Below, one piece after another: positions 40,802-53,829 of a stretch of 64,000 nt of DNA; positions within the stretch are counted from its first letter, which is position 1; each line of letters begins with the position of its first letter. Source of the stretch: Erwinia piriflorinigrans CFBP 5888 (GTDB lineage Bacteria; Pseudomonadota; Gammaproteobacteria; Enterobacterales; Enterobacteriaceae); assembly GCF_001050515.1 (NCBI RefSeq), contig NZ_CAHS01000017.1, forward strand, positions 124,001-188,000, given 5' to 3'. The notes below the pieces were generated by a model. That model was not told the DNA's origin and did no database searches. It saw only the letters and a program-made list of their open reading frames with translations. The translations under genes were made by a program, and so were the position numbers.

Positions 40802-42560
40802 TGAGTCCCTCACTCTTGTTAGTTACCGTCTCGTTCTTATCAATGGTGGGCAACGCATCTGGCTCAATATTCATGGTGCGCAGTACGCCACCCATAATTG
40901 CGCCAAACACCGGCGCGGAAACCGCACCGCCGTAATATTTGCCCGACTGGGGATCGTTTATCACTACCACCAGCGCAAAACGCGGTTTGCTGGCAGGGGC
41001 GACCCCGGCGGTATAAGCAATGTAGCGGTTGATGAATTTACCGTCTGGCCCGACCTTTTTGGCCGTACCGGTTTTAATAGCAATACGGTATCCCTTAATC
41101 GCCGCTTTGACGCCGCCGCCGCCCGGCAGGGCAACGCTTTCCATCATGTGCAGCACCGTGCGTACCAGCGGTTCAGGGAAAACGCGCTGCCCCGCGACCG
41201 GTGGATCAACTTTCGTTATCGATAGCGGACGATAAATGCCATAGCTGCCCAGCGTTGCATAAACTCGCGCCAGCTGTAACGGCGTGACCATCAGCCCGTA
41301 GCCAAAAGAGAAGGTCGCCCTCTCGATGTCGGCCCACCGTTGTTTCTGCGGATACAGGCCACTGCTCTCGCCAACCAGTCCCAAATTGGTTGCTTTACCT
41401 AAGCCAAAGCGTGAGTAGGTGTCCACTAACGCGCTGGAAGGCATCGCTAACGCCAGTCGGGAAACGCCGACGTTCGACGATTTTTGCAGCACTCCGGTCA
41501 GAGTCAGTTCGTTATAGCGCGCCACGTCTCTGATTTCATGGCCATTAATTCGGAAAGGAACGGTATTCAGCACGCTACTTTCATGGACTACGCCACGCTG
41601 GAGTGCGGTCATCACCACCATTGGCTTCACCGTTGAACCCGGTTCAAACATGTCGGTGATAGCCCGGTTGCGCATCACGTCTTTGGTGACTCCGGTCAGA
41701 TTATTCGGGTTATAGGCCGGGCTGTTGGCCATCGCCAACACTTCGCCAGTATTAATGTCCAGCAGAACCGCCGTACCTGATTCCGCTTTGTTAAAAGCCA
41801 CCGCGTTATTAAGTTCGCGGTACACCTGCGCCTGTAGACGTTCATCAATGCTTAAAGCCAGGTTGTGTGCCGCCCGGCTGTCGACCGAGGAGATATCCTC
41901 AATCACCCGACCGAAACGGTCCTTACGTACCGTACGTTCGCCTGGCTGTCCGGTCAGCCATTTATCGAAACTTTTCTCAACGCCTTCAATGCCCTGCCCG
42001 TCAATATTGGTAAAGCCAATCAGGTGGGAGGTCACCTCTCCAGCCGGATAATAGCGCCGTGACTCCTCGCGCAGGAAGATACCGGGCAGCTTCAGCTTCC
42101 TGATGTAGTCACCGATTGCCGGATTGACCTGACGAGCCAGATAGACAAACCGACCATTAGGATTGGTATTCACCCGCGCTGCCAGCTGATCGAGCGGAAT
42201 CGACAGCGCATCTGACAGGGCTTTCCAGCGGCTGTCGAGGGTGATGCCTCCCTTGTCGTGTAGCTCTTTCGGGTCGGCCCAGATGGCATTCACCGGGACG
42301 CTAACAGCCAGCGGGCGACCGGCCCGATCGCTGATCATACCGCGTGACGTTGGGATCGCCTGCACACGTAGTGAACGCATATCCCCTTCACGCACCAGCC
42401 GATCGGGATTGATCACCTGTAAATAGGCTACGCGCAGCAGTAGCCCTACCAGCCCGAGAAAAATACAGCCGCACAGCAATGCAAAACGCCAGCTGACAAA
42501 GCTGGCCTGATCTTCCGTGCGTTTCGCTTTATGCTTCTGCGATTTTTTTGCGGCTTTCAT
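40788..42560 (-). CDS. ftsI: Septal transpeptidase FtsI (PBP3)
   Basis: FtsI cross-links septal peptidoglycan and is the target of several beta-lactams. The 590-residue product has a cytoplasmic tail, one membrane helix ([21 protein letters not shown], near 28-48), a pedestal domain, and the transpeptidase domain. The active-site motifs are SxxK in [10 protein letters not shown] (about 308), SxN in [10 protein letters not shown] (about 360) and KTG in [10 protein letters not shown] (about 495). It lies between ftsL (15-base gap) and murE. Confidence 0.98.
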   Translation of the reverse strand: MKAAKKSQKHKAKRTEDQASFVSWRFALLCGCIFLGLVGLLLRVAYLQVINPDRLVREGDMRSLRVQAIPTSRGMISDRAGRPLAVSVPVNAIWADPKELHDKGGITLDSRWKALSDALSIPLDQLAARVNTNPNGRFVYLARQVNPAIGDYIRKLKLPGIFLREESRRYYPAGEVTSHLIGFTNIDGQGIEGVEKSFDKWLTGQPGERTVRKDRFGRVIEDISSVDSRAAHNLALSIDERLQAQVYRELNNAVAFNKAESGTAVLLDINTGEVLAMANSPAYNPNNLTGVTKDVMRNRAITDMFEPGSTVKPMVVMTALQRGVVHESSVLNTVPFRINGHEIRDVARYNELTLTGVLQKSSNVGVSRLALAMPSSALVDTYSRFGLGKATNLGLVGESSGLYPQKQRWADIERATFSFGYGLMVTPLQLARVYATLGSYGIYRPLSITKVDPPVAGQRVFPEPLVRTVLHMMESVALPGGGGVKAAIKGYRIAIKTGTAKKVGPDGKFINRYIAYTAGVAPASKPRFALVVVINDPQSGKYYGGAVSAPVFGAIMGGVLRTMNIEPDALPTIDKNETVTNKSEGLSDRS

Positions 42561-42575
42561 GAAGTCCGTTTGTCC

Positions 42576-42896
42576 CTAATTGTGAACCACAATATTTTCC
42601 TGCGAAGGATCAACATGCTGCATTTGTATTTTCTCCGTTGCGATACGTTCAACCCGGCTATGATCGCCCAGGGCATTCTCTTCAAGGATCAGATTGCGCC
42701 ATTCAATGTCTAGCGCGTCACGTTCCAGCACCAGCTGTTCGCGCTGGGCGGTCAGCAACCGCGTTTTATGCGCAGTGGTCACCACCATCAGGGCAGAAAT
42801 CAACACCGCGATAAAAAGCAACACCGGGAGCTTACCGTGGCGTATCAGATCGCCTCCGATAACCCCCGGCAGGCTATGACGCTCGTTGCCTATCAC
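42576..42896 (-). CDS. ftsL: Cell division protein FtsL
   Basis: FtsL is a bitopic divisome protein with a periplasmic leucine-zipper-like coiled coil that pairs with FtsB. The 106-residue product is shorter than E. coli FtsL (121) at the N-terminus, beginning [17 protein letters not shown]. The membrane helix is near 24-44 and the coiled coil [20 protein letters not shown] follows, ending with [12 protein letters not shown]. It overlaps rsmH by four bases. A start farther upstream inside rsmH may exist but was not confirmed. Confidence 0.94.
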   Translation of the reverse strand: MIGNERHSLPGVIGGDLIRHGKLPVLLFIAVLISALMVVTTAHKTRLLTAQREQLVLERDALDIEWRNLILEENALGDHSRVERIATEKIQMQHVDPSQENIVVHN

Positions 42897-43834
42897 GAGG
42901 CGGTACGCTCTGCGATGCGCAGCACTGAACTGCGCGCGCGCGGGTTATCCGCTACTTCGCTCTCTCCCGGCATCATTTTCCCCAGCGCCTTGAGTTGACG
43001 CCCGCCCAGGCGACTGAGCTGCGCTTCCGTCATCGGCAGACCGTGAGGTATCTGCGGCCCGCGACTTTGTTCGCGCATAAAGCGCTTCACGATACGATCT
43101 TCCAGCGAATGAAAACTGATGATCGACAGGCGACCACCGGCGGTTAGCGCACTTAGCGCCCCTTTCAGCGCCTGTTCAATCTCTTCCAGCTCGCTATTAA
43201 CCCAGATACGGATCGCCTGGAAACTGCGTGTTGCCGGGTGTTTAAATTTGTCTTTGACCGGCGTTGCTGCGTAAATCACATCCGCCAACTCTTTTGTGCG
43301 AGTCATCGGCTGTTCACGATTACGCTCGACGATGGCACGCGCGATCCGCTTGGCAAAACGCTCTTCACCAAAGGTCTTCAGCACAAAAGCGATATCGCTC
43401 TCTTCCGCTTTCAGCAGCCATTCCGCCGCTGACTGACCGCGTGTGGGATCCATACGCATATCCAGCGGCCCGTCACGCATAAAGGAGAAACCGCGCTCGG
43501 CATCATCCAACTGCGGAGAAGAGACGCCAAGATCCAACAGGATACCGTCAATTTTGCCCGTCAGTCCGCGTTCTTCGGCATACTCTGCCAGCGCGGAAAA
43601 CGGGCCATGAATAATAGTGAAACGCGGATCGCTAATTTCAGCGGCGGCGGCAATGGCCTGCGGATCGCGGTCAATCGCGTACAGGCGGCCTTGCTCACCC
43701 AGCTGAGAAAGGATCAGGCGCGAGTGTCCCCCGCGACCAAAGGTGCCATCAATATAGATGCCGTCAGACTTAATATTGAGGCCGTTGACCGCCTCATCTA
43801 ACAGCACCGTGGTATGTTTAAAGGTATCGTGCAT
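42893..43834 (-). CDS. rsmH: 16S rRNA (cytosine(1402)-N4)-methyltransferase
   Basis: RsmH (MraW) methylates N4 of C1402 in 16S rRNA using SAM. The 313-residue product begins [21 protein letters not shown], then carries the SAM-binding segment [17 protein letters not shown] near 27-43 and [23 protein letters not shown]. The [13 protein letters not shown] block lies near 240. It is two bases after mraZ in the dcw transcript. Confidence 0.97.
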   Translation of the reverse strand: MHDTFKHTTVLLDEAVNGLNIKSDGIYIDGTFGRGGHSRLILSQLGEQGRLYAIDRDPQAIAAAAEISDPRFTIIHGPFSALAEYAEERGLTGKIDGILLDLGVSSPQLDDAERGFSFMRDGPLDMRMDPTRGQSAAEWLLKAEESDIAFVLKTFGEERFAKRIARAIVERNREQPMTRTKELADVIYAATPVKDKFKHPATRSFQAIRIWVNSELEEIEQALKGALSALTAGGRLSIISFHSLEDRIVKRFMREQSRGPQIPHGLPMTEAQLSRLGGRQLKALGKMMPGESEVADNPRARSSVLRIAERTAS

Positions 43835-43836
43835 AG

Positions 43837-44295
43837 TTATAACGACAAATCCTGTAACCGCTCAGACAAAGGCTGCTTTGAAGACTGCTCTTCGTCTATA
43901 TCTTCCCTGACTTGTTGATACCAAGTCTGTTCATCCCACAGTTCAAATTTGTTGAACTGCCCAACCAGCATCACTTGTTTGCTCAGGCGCGCATGCTGAC
44001 GAAGCGTATTCGCCAGCAGGATACGGCCCGCATTATCCATCTGGCACTCACTGGCATGCCCCAGCAGCAGGCGTTGTACACGGCGCTCCACAGGGTTCAT
44101 GCTGGAAAGGCGAGACAGTTTTTGTTCAATGATTTCCCATTCAGGGAGGGGGTAAAGCAGCAGGCAAGGTTGGTGGAGGTCAATGGTACACACCATTTGC
44201 CCCTGAGATCCCTCGTTCAGCATTTCGCGATAACGCGTTGGCACGGCAAGCCGGCTTTTGCTGTCGAGATTGACTAACGTTGCCCCGCGGAACAT
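43837..44295 (-). CDS. mraZ: Transcriptional regulator MraZ
   Basis: MraZ is a double AbrB-fold DNA-binding protein that represses its own operon. The 152-residue product begins [24 protein letters not shown], the first AbrB-like repeat with the DSKSR motif. The second repeat has [20 protein letters not shown] with the matching D-x-x-GR motif. It is the first gene of the dcw cluster. Four TGG repeats that match its known target lie just upstream. Confidence 0.97.
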   Translation of the reverse strand: MFRGATLVNLDSKSRLAVPTRYREMLNEGSQGQMVCTIDLHQPCLLLYPLPEWEIIEQKLSRLSSMNPVERRVQRLLLGHASECQMDNAGRILLANTLRQHARLSKQVMLVGQFNKFELWDEQTWYQQVREDIDEEQSSKQPLSERLQDLSL

Positions 44296-44312
44296 GCCAG
44301 CCTCACTCCTCT

Positions 44313-44346
44313 ACCCAATTTCACCACTTTATTCCACATTTTCCCA
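44313..44346 (-). promoter_or_regulatory. MraZ operator: four TGG repeats at about 10-bp spacing
   Basis: On the minus strand the sequence reads TGGGA, TGGAA, TGGTG, TGGGT, with start positions at 44346, 44336, 44326 and 44317. This matches the TGGGN repeats separated by five bases that E. coli MraZ binds. The repeats lie between the promoter and the mraZ start, so bound MraZ would block the dcw transcript. Confidence 0.75.
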
Positions 44347-44354
44347 CTATAAAG

Positions 44355-44384
44355 AGTGTACGGAGCAGAGGAAAACATTGTCAA
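44355..44384 (-). promoter_or_regulatory. Pmra promoter of the dcw cluster
   Basis: A perfect -35 TTGACA (44384-44379 on the minus strand) is followed 18 bases later by TACACT (44360-44355) as -10. Transcription would begin near 44348, just before the MraZ repeats. Position and layout match the known E. coli Pmra. Confidence 0.7.
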
Positions 44385-44785
44385 GCCGCAGTGTCGGTCG
44401 ATTCGCAATATTTCTGCGCACAATAAAATGCGCGCCAGTTAAACAACAGCATGCAACAAGCGCAATGGCAAAAATAAGCTGATGAATACAGGCAGGAATT
44501 TTTCTCACTCCGGAAAATTGCTCAAAAATATATCGCTTTTTTCCCCGTAAAACATAGGTAGCCCGCTTTGTAACATAAATTGTATTTTAAGCAAGTCCCT
44601 CTTTTTTGCGCGGCACACCAGCCCCGCGCGGGTGCGCTGGGTGCTGGCCTGACAGGATATTAATAAGCGTGATGTTTTATAATTGGGTGATGCGGAGGGT
44701 TCTTATTTACATTAATTTATACAGGCGGGCCGATTAAATGAACGGCATCATCGTCTGTCGCCGTTAACACCGGGAAATAAAGGTA
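44385..44785. other. Spacer between the dcw promoter and the cra terminator
   Basis: About 400 bases, mostly A+T-rich, contain no convincing gene. Other regulatory sites for the dcw promoter could lie here, but none was recognised. Confidence 0.5.
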
Positions 44786-44818
44786 AAAAAGAAAAGTAAC
44801 AGGCAGCTTTCGCTGCCA
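44786..44818 (-). terminator. Rho-independent terminator of cra
   Basis: On the minus strand GGCAGC-GAAA-GCTGCC (44817-44802) forms a hairpin with a GAAA tetraloop, followed by a T-rich run (TTACTTTTCTTTTTTA). It lies just after the cra stop. Confidence 0.85.
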
Positions 44819-44823
44819 AAGAA

Positions 44824-45834
44824 TCAGTCTGTTTTGCGATTTAAACGACCGCGCCGATAAAGATTACGGCGAATACGTGTCAGGCCCGCTTTAGGTTTAC
44901 GCGGTTCATCGAGGCTGGCCAAAACCAACTCCAGTACGCGCTCTGCGACATCGCGATGCTTCTGCCCAACCGACAATACCGGACACTCAAGGAAATCCAG
45001 CAGTTCATGATCGCCAAAGGTCGCAATCGCCAGATCCTGCGGTAAGCGCCCTTCGCGGCGCAATGTGACATCCATCACCCCCTGTAGCAACCCGAAAGAA
45101 GTGGTAAACAGCGCCTCCGGCATCTCATGCGTGTCGAGATAGCTTTCGAAGAGGGTCGCTGCCGCACTGCGCTCAAAGCTGTTGGCATAGATAAAGTCCG
45201 GCTGGCGTTCATCACCTTTCCACCCATCGCGGAAACCCAGCTCACGCAGAAAACTGACCGACAGCTCCGGCAAGGCCCCCATAAATAATACGGATTTCGC
45301 CGGCAGCTTGCGCAGTTCCGCAGCCAGTGCCTCCGCGTCTTCCTGATCGGCGCCGACGACGCTGGTAAAATGTTCGCGATCCAGCGCGCGGTCCAGCGCG
45401 ATAATCGGCAGCGGATCGTTAATCCAGCGCTGATAGAAAGGATGTTCTGGCGGTAATGACGTGGAAACGATAATCGCATCGACCTGACGTTGCAGCAGGT
45501 GTTCCACACAGCGCATTTCATTATCAGGCTGATCTTCAGAACAGGCGATAAGTAATTGATAGCCACGCTGACGCGCCTGGCGCTCAAGATAGTTAGCAAT
45601 CCGCGTATAGCTGGTATTCTCGAGATCGGGAATAACCAGTCCAATCGAACGCGTGCGTCCCGCGCGCAATCCTGCCGCCACCGCATTGGGGTGGTAATTA
45701 TGTTCGCGCACTACCGCCATCACTTTCTCGACGGTTTTATCGCTAACGCGATACTGCCTGGCCTTGCCATTAATGACATAGCTGGCGGTGGTACGCGAAA
45801 CCCCTGCGAGGCGCGCAATTTCATCCAGTTTCAC
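44824..45834 (-). CDS. cra: Catabolite repressor/activator Cra (FruR), LacI family
   Basis: Cra senses fructose-1-phosphate or fructose-1,6-bisphosphate and controls the direction of carbon flow. The 336-residue product starts at a GTG and begins [24 protein letters not shown], the LacI-type helix-turn-helix and hinge. The periplasmic-binding-like sensor domain includes [21 protein letters not shown] and [11 protein letters not shown]. Order ilvI-ilvH-cra-mraZ matches E. coli. It has its own terminator and is separated from ilvH by a strong terminator. Confidence 0.97.
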   Translation of the reverse strand: MKLDEIARLAGVSRTTASYVINGKARQYRVSDKTVEKVMAVVREHNYHPNAVAAGLRAGRTRSIGLVIPDLENTSYTRIANYLERQARQRGYQLLIACSEDQPDNEMRCVEHLLQRQVDAIIVSTSLPPEHPFYQRWINDPLPIIALDRALDREHFTSVVGADQEDAEALAAELRKLPAKSVLFMGALPELSVSFLRELGFRDGWKGDERQPDFIYANSFERSAAATLFESYLDTHEMPEALFTTSFGLLQGVMDVTLRREGRLPQDLAIATFGDHELLDFLECPVLSVGQKHRDVAERVLELVLASLDEPRKPKAGLTRIRRNLYRRGRLNRKTD

Positions 45835-45939
45835 AATAACCCCATACTTATATATGGATTAGAATTTGTCACATATAACCGCAGAAAAGTGTGGCGAGCA
45901 ACTGCTTTTCATCAGCAACCCACGGTTTATAACAAAAAT

Positions 45940-45965
45940 AAAAAAACCCGGCATTACGCCGGGTT
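45940..45965 (-). terminator. Rho-independent terminator of ilvIH
   Basis: On the minus strand AACCCGGC-GTAAT-GCCGGGTT (45965-45945) is a perfect eight-base stem followed by a T-rich run. It separates ilvIH from cra. Confidence 0.92.
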
Positions 45966-45996
45966 AGCTTACATTCATGACAATCAACCCAGGCAA

Positions 45997-46488
45997 TCAG
46001 CGCATAATGCGATCGCCGCGAGCCACACCAACGATGCCAGATCGTGCGACTTCAACAATTTCCGCCACGTCACGAACCGTGCCGAGGAAAGCGTCCAGCT
46101 TATCACTGGTGCCTGCAAGCTGAACCGTGTAAAGCGATGGCGTGACATCCACGATCTGCCCACGGAAGATATCGGCGCTGCGTTTCACCTCTTCCCGGCC
46201 ATAACCCGTGGCCTGAATCTTCACCAGCATGATTTCGCGCTCGACAAAGGCTCCCTGTCCGAGTTCGCTCACGCGCAGCACATCGACCAGCTTATGCAGC
46301 TGCTTTTCGATCTGCTCGATCACTTTCTCATCACCTACGGTCTGAATCGTCATGCGTGACAGCGTAGGATCGTCCGTCGGTGCCACCGTCAGGCTTTCAA
46401 TGTTGTAGCCACGCTGGGAAAACAGCCCCACCACACGGGATAATGCGCCGGATTCGTTTTCCAGCAGAACCGATAATACACGACGCAT
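45997..46488 (-). CDS. ilvH: Acetolactate synthase isozyme III small (regulatory) subunit
   Basis: IlvH activates IlvI and confers valine feedback inhibition. The start at 46488 gives 163 residues (E. coli 163), beginning [33 protein letters not shown], an ACT domain. The valine-binding Gly and Asn of this region are conserved. A longer frame starting inside ilvI is rejected. It begins two bases after the ilvI stop. Confidence 0.96.
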   Translation of the reverse strand: MRRVLSVLLENESGALSRVVGLFSQRGYNIESLTVAPTDDPTLSRMTIQTVGDEKVIEQIEKQLHKLVDVLRVSELGQGAFVEREIMLVKIQATGYGREEVKRSADIFRGQIVDVTPSLYTVQLAGTSDKLDAFLGTVRDVAEIVEVARSGIVGVARGDRIMR

Positions 46489-46490
46489 AA

Positions 46491-48215
46491 TTAAGTCCTC
46501 TCCGTTTTGCTCAGCCACATTTCATCCATACCGCCACCGCGAATATGCATCGGGTAGACGTGCTCACTGCCATCGACGTTAATGTCGACAAACACCAGGC
46601 GATTATTCGCTAACTGTTCCAGTGCCTGTTCCAGTTTCGCTTCCAGCTCATCGGGACGCGTCACAGAGATGCCCACATGGCCGTAAGCTTCTGCCAGGCG
46701 TACAAAATCGGGCAGCGATTCCATATAGGATTGCGAGTGGCGACCGGAGTAAATCATGTCCTGCCACTGCTTCACCATACCCAACACCCGGTTATTGAGG
46801 TTCAGCACCAGCACCGGAATACCGTATTGCAGCGCGGTTGACAGCTCCTGAATATTCATCTGGATACTGCCGTCACCCGTCACGCACACCACCGTTTCCT
46901 CAGGCAGAGCCAGTTTTACCCCGAGGGCCGCCGGCAGACCAAAGCCCATCGTGCCGAGGCCACCAGAGTTGATCCAGCGGCGCGGTTTATCAAACTGATA
47001 GTAGAGCGCGGCGAACATCTGATGTTGTCCCACATCGGAAGTCACGTAAGCATCGCCTTTCGTCAGGCGGCAAATGGTTTCAATAACCGCCTGCGGTTTG
47101 ATCTTGTCACTGGTGCGGTCGAACTCCAGGCAGTGACGGGAACGCCACTGCTCGATGCTCTGCCACCAGTCGCGCAGCGCATCAAAATCTTGCAGGGCCT
47201 GATTCTGCGCCAGCAGTTCCAACATCTGTTGCAGAACCTGTTTAGCATCGCCAACGATCGGCACATCGGCAGCAATGGTTTTTGAAATAGACGTCGGGTC
47301 AATGTCGATATGCAGCACGGTGGCATTCGGACAATACTTTGCCAGATTGTTGGTGGTACGGTCGTCAAAACGTACGCCAACGGCAAAGATAACGTCGGAA
47401 TGATGCATGGTCATGTTGGCTTCATAGGTACCGTGCATACCCAGCATACCTAAGCACTGACGGTGAGTACCGGGAAAGGCCCCCAGCCCCATCAGCGATG
47501 TGGTAACCGGCACATTCAGCGCTTCGGCCAGCTGGCGCAACTCATCATGGCAGGTGGCATTTATTACCCCGCCTCCGGCATAAATCACCGGATTCTTCGC
47601 TGCCAGTAAAGTCTGCAACGCACGCTTGATTTGGCCTTTATGTCCCTGCGTCGTCGGGTTGTAAGAGCGCATACTGACCGCATCAGGCCAGACGTACGGC
47701 AGCTTATTCGCCGGATTCATCATATCTTTTGGCAGATCGACCACGACCGGCCCCGGACGACCGCTGGCGGCAAGCCAGAACGCCTTTTTCATCACGGTCG
47801 GAATATCTTCCACCCGCTTAACCATAAAACTGTGTTTCACCACCGGGCGAGAGATCCCCACCATATCGCACTCCTGGAAGGCATCGTAGCCAATCAGGGA
47901 GGACGGGACCTGGCCGGACAGCACCACCATAGGAATCGAATCCATATACGCCGTAGCGATACCGGTAATCGCATTGGTCGCGCCGGGGCCAGAGGTGACC
48001 AGCACTACGCCAACATCGCCGGTAGCACGGGCATAGCCATCGGCCATATGCACCGCGCCCTGCTCGTGGCGCACGAGGATATGATCCACGCCGCCAACGG
48101 TTTGCAGAGCGTCATAAATATCAAGGACCGCTCCACCGGGGTAGCCGAATATATGTTTTACGCCCTGATCGATTAACGATCGGACCACCATCTCGGCTCC
48201 TGATAACATCTCCAT
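46491..48215 (-). CDS. ilvI: Acetolactate synthase isozyme III large (catalytic) subunit
   Basis: IlvI is the thiamine-diphosphate and FAD enzyme that condenses two pyruvates to acetolactate, or pyruvate with 2-oxobutyrate. The product has 574 residues as in E. coli. The N-terminal catalytic region has [15 protein letters not shown] with the catalytic Glu in [13 protein letters not shown]. The ThDP-binding motif begins GDGSIQMN and ends [10 protein letters not shown] strong GGAGG ribosome-binding site precedes the ATG. E. coli ilvIH is activated by Lrp; the long upstream region here would have room for such sites. Confidence 0.97.
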   Translation of the reverse strand: MEMLSGAEMVVRSLIDQGVKHIFGYPGGAVLDIYDALQTVGGVDHILVRHEQGAVHMADGYARATGDVGVVLVTSGPGATNAITGIATAYMDSIPMVVLSGQVPSSLIGYDAFQECDMVGISRPVVKHSFMVKRVEDIPTVMKKAFWLAASGRPGPVVVDLPKDMMNPANKLPYVWPDAVSMRSYNPTTQGHKGQIKRALQTLLAAKNPVIYAGGGVINATCHDELRQLAEALNVPVTTSLMGLGAFPGTHRQCLGMLGMHGTYEANMTMHHSDVIFAVGVRFDDRTTNNLAKYCPNATVLHIDIDPTSISKTIAADVPIVGDAKQVLQQMLELLAQNQALQDFDALRDWWQSIEQWRSRHCLEFDRTSDKIKPQAVIETICRLTKGDAYVTSDVGQHQMFAALYYQFDKPRRWINSGGLGTMGFGLPAALGVKLALPEETVVCVTGDGSIQMNIQELSTALQYGIPVLVLNLNNRVLGMVKQWQDMIYSGRHSQSYMESLPDFVRLAEAYGHVGISVTRPDELEAKLEQALEQLANNRLVFVDINVDGSEHVYPMHIRGGGMDEMWLSKTERT

Positions 48216-48866
48216 ATTTGCCTCCAGGCTTTAAGGTGCTGATTTATCTGTCGCTGAGAGCACAGCTTTGCCAGACAAGGTCAAAACCTGTTTTATGCTT
48301 AGATATCGGAACTCAATTTCCAACATCGGGGTACAGGGCTAAGCCCCATTATTGAGGTTATGGCAAATACCATAACCGTAGAAAAGTTGGCAGGCAAACG
48401 ACAACCCCGGAGAGGGGAGGCAAAAATGCCAGGTAAGGCTCTGCCTCATCCCCCTGTCAGCGGTAATAACACTGAAAATAAAGCACTATAAAAGCGAAAT
48501 GTACTGCTTTTTACGCATTTTCCAGCGCGATCGTTTTGTTATTAAAACTATGCCACGGCAAAAGAACGGTCAGCCATTCTGGACATCCACTATTTTTGGT
48601 TTTATCTGCTAACTTTCAAACAAAAAATAAAATTTTTATCCTGGAGAGAGGCAACCTCCCCTGCCGGGAATCTTCACGCCATGATATGTAAATAACTTAA
48701 AAAACAACAAGATGAAAATAAAAAATCAACAAAAAATAGCATGAAACCTGTTTTCAACATTCACTTTCCGCTCTGCATTTTGGCTATTATTCTGCTGCCC
48801 GTCCTGTCACCAGAATAAATTTCTTGCACATTCACCCACAGCACATTCATTGTGCGGGCATTTAAG
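48216..48866. other. Long intergenic region between ilvI and leuL; leuO absent
   Basis: E. coli carries leuO between ilvI and leuL. No LysR-family frame is present here on either strand. The left part (48216-48500) should be the ilvI leader and promoter and contains an inverted repeat. The right part (48500-48866) is very A+T-rich. No other gene was recognised. Confidence 0.75.
48356..48377. repeat. Perfect 8-bp inverted repeat in the ilvI upstream region
   Basis: GGTTATGG (48356-48363) and CCATAACC (48370-48377) are exact complements across a six-base loop. The site lies about 140 bases upstream of the ilvI start. It could be an operator half-site pair or an RNA hairpin in the ilvI leader; which one is not clear. 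Confidence 0.5.
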
Positions 48867-48896
48867 TTGACAGCCCCAACCTTTATCAGGTATCAA
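48867..48896 (+). promoter_or_regulatory. Promoter of the leu operon
   Basis: A perfect -35 TTGACA (48867-48872) is followed 18 bases later by TATCAA (48891-48896). Transcription would start near 48903, giving a short leader before leuL. Confidence 0.6.
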
Positions 48897-48929
48897 TATT
48901 GTCACTTTGAATTAATAAGGTCTGAACCC

Positions 48930-49013
48930 ATGATTCGTTTCAACCGCCTACTCGGCCTACTACTCAACGCATTCTCAATGCGCGGTAGGCTTGTGGGCGG
49001 AATCAATCACTGA
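48930..49013 (+). CDS. leuL: leu operon leader peptide
   Basis: A 27-codon peptide reads MIRFNRLLGLLLNAFSMRGR followed by LVGGINH. Five of six consecutive codons (residues 7-12) are leucine, and three of them are the rare CTA. Slow decoding at low leucyl-tRNA would stall the ribosome and favour an antiterminator. The C-terminal half resembles the E. coli LeuL end (SLRGRRVSGIQH). The terminator follows 20 bases after the stop. Confidence 0.93.
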   Translation: MIRFNRLLGLLLNAFSMRGRLVGGINH

Positions 49014-49033
49014 TTCAGACTTGCAAAACTAAG

Positions 49034-49061
49034 AAACCCGCGCCGATGCGCGGGTTTTTTT
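49034..49061 (+). terminator. leu operon attenuator
   Basis: AAACCCGCGC (49034-49043) pairs with GCGCGGGTTT (49048-49057) across a four-base loop and runs into seven T bases. It sits between leuL and leuA, so it is the attenuator controlled by leader-peptide translation. Confidence 0.93.
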
Positions 49062-49106
49062 ATGCTCGCGGAAACTGGCGAGATACAGACGACAAGGAAC
49101 CACCCA

Positions 49107-51765
<2,659 letters not shown>

Positions 51766-51769
51766 TACG

Positions 51770-53167
51770 ATGAAAACATTGTACGAGAAGCTGTTTGATG
51801 CGCATGTCGTGCACGAAGCCAACGGCGAAACGCCGCTGATCTATATCGACCGTCACCTGGTGCATGAGGTGACGTCAGCCCAGGCCTTTGACGGCCTGCG
51901 CGCCCACGGTCGTCCGGTGCGCCAACCGTCGAAAACCTTTGCCACCATGGATCACAACGTCTCTACCCAGTCGCGTGATATTAACGCCAGCGGCGAAATG
52001 GCGCGTATCCAGATGTCGACGCTGATGAAAAACTGTGAGGCCTTCGGCGTACAGCTGTTTGACCTCAGTCATCAGTTCCAGGGAATTGTGCATGTGATGG
52101 GCCCGGAGCAGGGGCTGTCGCTGCCCGGCATGACCATCGTCTGCGGTGATTCGCACACCTCAACTCATGGCGCGCTCGGCGCGCTGGCGTTTGGTATCGG
52201 CACCTCAGAAGTGGAACACGTTCTGGCTACCCAGACGCTGAAGCAGTCGCGCGCCAAAACCATGAAAATTGAGGTGCGGGGCCAGACGGCGGCGGGGATC
52301 ACCGCGAAAGATATCGCGCTGGCGATTATCGGCAAAACCGGCAGCGGTGGCGGTAACGGTCACGTGGTCGAGTTCTGTGGGGCGGCGGTGGCAGCGCTAA
52401 GTATGGAAGGCCGCATGACGCTGTGTAATATGGCGATCGAGCTGGGCGCTAAGGCGGGGTTAATCGCGCCGGACGACACCACGTTCAGCTACGTGAAAGG
52501 CCGCCGCTATGCCCCGAAAGAGGCCGAATGGCAGCAGGCGGTCGAATACTGGCGCACCCTGCGCACCGATGCTGGCGCACATTTTGACAAGGTGGTGACT
52601 ATCGATGCGGCCGACATTGCGCCGCAGGTGACTTGGGGCACCAACCCCGGCCAGGTGATCGCCGTCAACGATCCGATCCCTGACCCGGCCTCCTTCAGCG
52701 ACCCGGCAGAGCGCGCCTCGGCGGAAAAAGCGCTGGCCTATATGGATCTCAAACCCGGCATTCGCCTGACCGATGTCACCATTGATAAGGTGTTTATCGG
52801 CTCCTGCACCAACTCGCGCATTGAAGATCTGCGTGCGGCGGCGGCCATCGTTAAAGGGCATAAAATTGCCCAGGGCGTACAGGGTTACGTGGTGCCAGGC
52901 TCCGGCCCGGTGAAAACACAGGCGGAAGCGGAAGGGCTGGATCGCATCTTTATTGATGCCGGGTTTGAATGGCGTCTGCCGGGCTGTTCGATGTGTCTGG
53001 CAATGAATAATGACCGCCTGCAACCGGGCGAGCGCTGTGCATCGACCAGTAACCGTAACTTTGAAGGCCGTCAGGGACGCGGTGGGCGCACCCATCTGGT
53101 CAGTCCGGCGATGGCGGCAGCGGCGGCGATAGCCGGTCACTTTGCCGATATCCGCGAGCTGGCGTAA
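51770..53167 (+). CDS. leuC: 3-isopropylmalate dehydratase large subunit
   Basis: LeuC with LeuD isomerises 2-isopropylmalate to 3-isopropylmalate, using a [4Fe-4S] cluster. The start at 51770 gives 465 residues beginning [19 protein letters not shown]. It lies four bases after the leuB stop with no clear ribosome-binding site, so translation is probably coupled. Cluster ligands are Cys in [13 protein letters not shown] and the pair in [30 protein letters not shown] is the aconitase signature. Confidence 0.97.
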   Translation: MKTLYEKLFDAHVVHEANGETPLIYIDRHLVHEVTSAQAFDGLRAHGRPVRQPSKTFATMDHNVSTQSRDINASGEMARIQMSTLMKNCEAFGVQLFDLSHQFQGIVHVMGPEQGLSLPGMTIVCGDSHTSTHGALGALAFGIGTSEVEHVLATQTLKQSRAKTMKIEVRGQTAAGITAKDIALAIIGKTGSGGGNGHVVEFCGAAVAALSMEGRMTLCNMAIELGAKAGLIAPDDTTFSYVKGRRYAPKEAEWQQAVEYWRTLRTDAGAHFDKVVTIDAADIAPQVTWGTNPGQVIAVNDPIPDPASFSDPAERASAEKALAYMDLKPGIRLTDVTIDKVFIGSCTNSRIEDLRAAAAIVKGHKIAQGVQGYVVPGSGPVKTQAEAEGLDRIFIDAGFEWRLPGCSMCLAMNNDRLQPGERCASTSNRNFEGRQGRGGRTHLVSPAMAAAAAIAGHFADIRELA

Positions 53168-53176
53168 GGAGTCATT

Positions 53177-53782
53177 ATGGCAAAAAAATTCACTCAACAT
53201 AGCGGCATCGTGCTGCCGCTGGATGCCGTCAACGTCGATACCGACGCGATTATTCCGAAGCAGTTTTTGCAGATGGTGACGCGCACCGGTTTTGGCCGCA
53301 ACCTGTTCTACGACTGGCGTTACCTGGATGCCGAAGGGCAGATTGCCAACCCGGATTTCGTGCTGAATAAACCCGAGTTCAGCGGTGCCAGTATCATGCT
53401 GACGCGCGAAAACTTTGGCTGTGGTTCATCGCGGGAACATGCCCCCTGGGCGCTGACCGATTACGGCATTCAGGCCATTGTCGGATCGGGTTTTGCGGAT
53501 ATCTTTGCCAATAACTCGTTCAATAATCAGCTGTTGCTGGTGACGTTGAACGAGCAGCAGGTCGATGAGCTGTTTCAGCAGGTTGCAGCCCAACCGGGGA
53601 TGAGTTTCACCGTCGATCTGGAAAATCAGCAGGTGCGCGTGGGGGATAATATTTACCCGTTCGCCATCGATCCTTTCCGCCGTCACTGCCTGCTCAATGG
53701 CCTGGATGCGATTGGCCTGACCCTACAGCATGATGCCGACATCTGCGCCTGGGAGCGGCAGCAGCCGTCATTTTTGCGCTGA
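53177..53782 (+). CDS. leuD: 3-isopropylmalate dehydratase small subunit
   Basis: LeuD is the swivelling subunit of isopropylmalate isomerase. The product has 201 residues (E. coli 201). Aconitase C-terminal features include [13 protein letters not shown] near 19-31 and [15 protein letters not shown] near 76-90. AGGAG precedes the ATG. It ends the operon and is convergent with setA. Confidence 0.97.
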   Translation: MAKKFTQHSGIVLPLDAVNVDTDAIIPKQFLQMVTRTGFGRNLFYDWRYLDAEGQIANPDFVLNKPEFSGASIMLTRENFGCGSSREHAPWALTDYGIQAIVGSGFADIFANNSFNNQLLLVTLNEQQVDELFQQVAAQPGMSFTVDLENQQVRVGDNIYPFAIDPFRRHCLLNGLDAIGLTLQHDADICAWERQQPSFLR

Positions 53783-53786
53783 TCCC

Positions 53787-53824
53787 CTGCCGGTGCGGGC
53801 AGATGACCGCACGCACCAGGTTTT
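53787..53824. terminator. Hairpin between convergent leuD and setA
   Basis: GTGCGG (53793-53798) pairs with CCGCAC (53807-53812), with further flanking complementarity (GGTGC/GCACC), and a short T run follows on the plus strand. It is a plausible terminator for leuABCD; the pairing is imperfect. Confidence 0.45.
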
Positions 53825-53829
53825 CGCTA

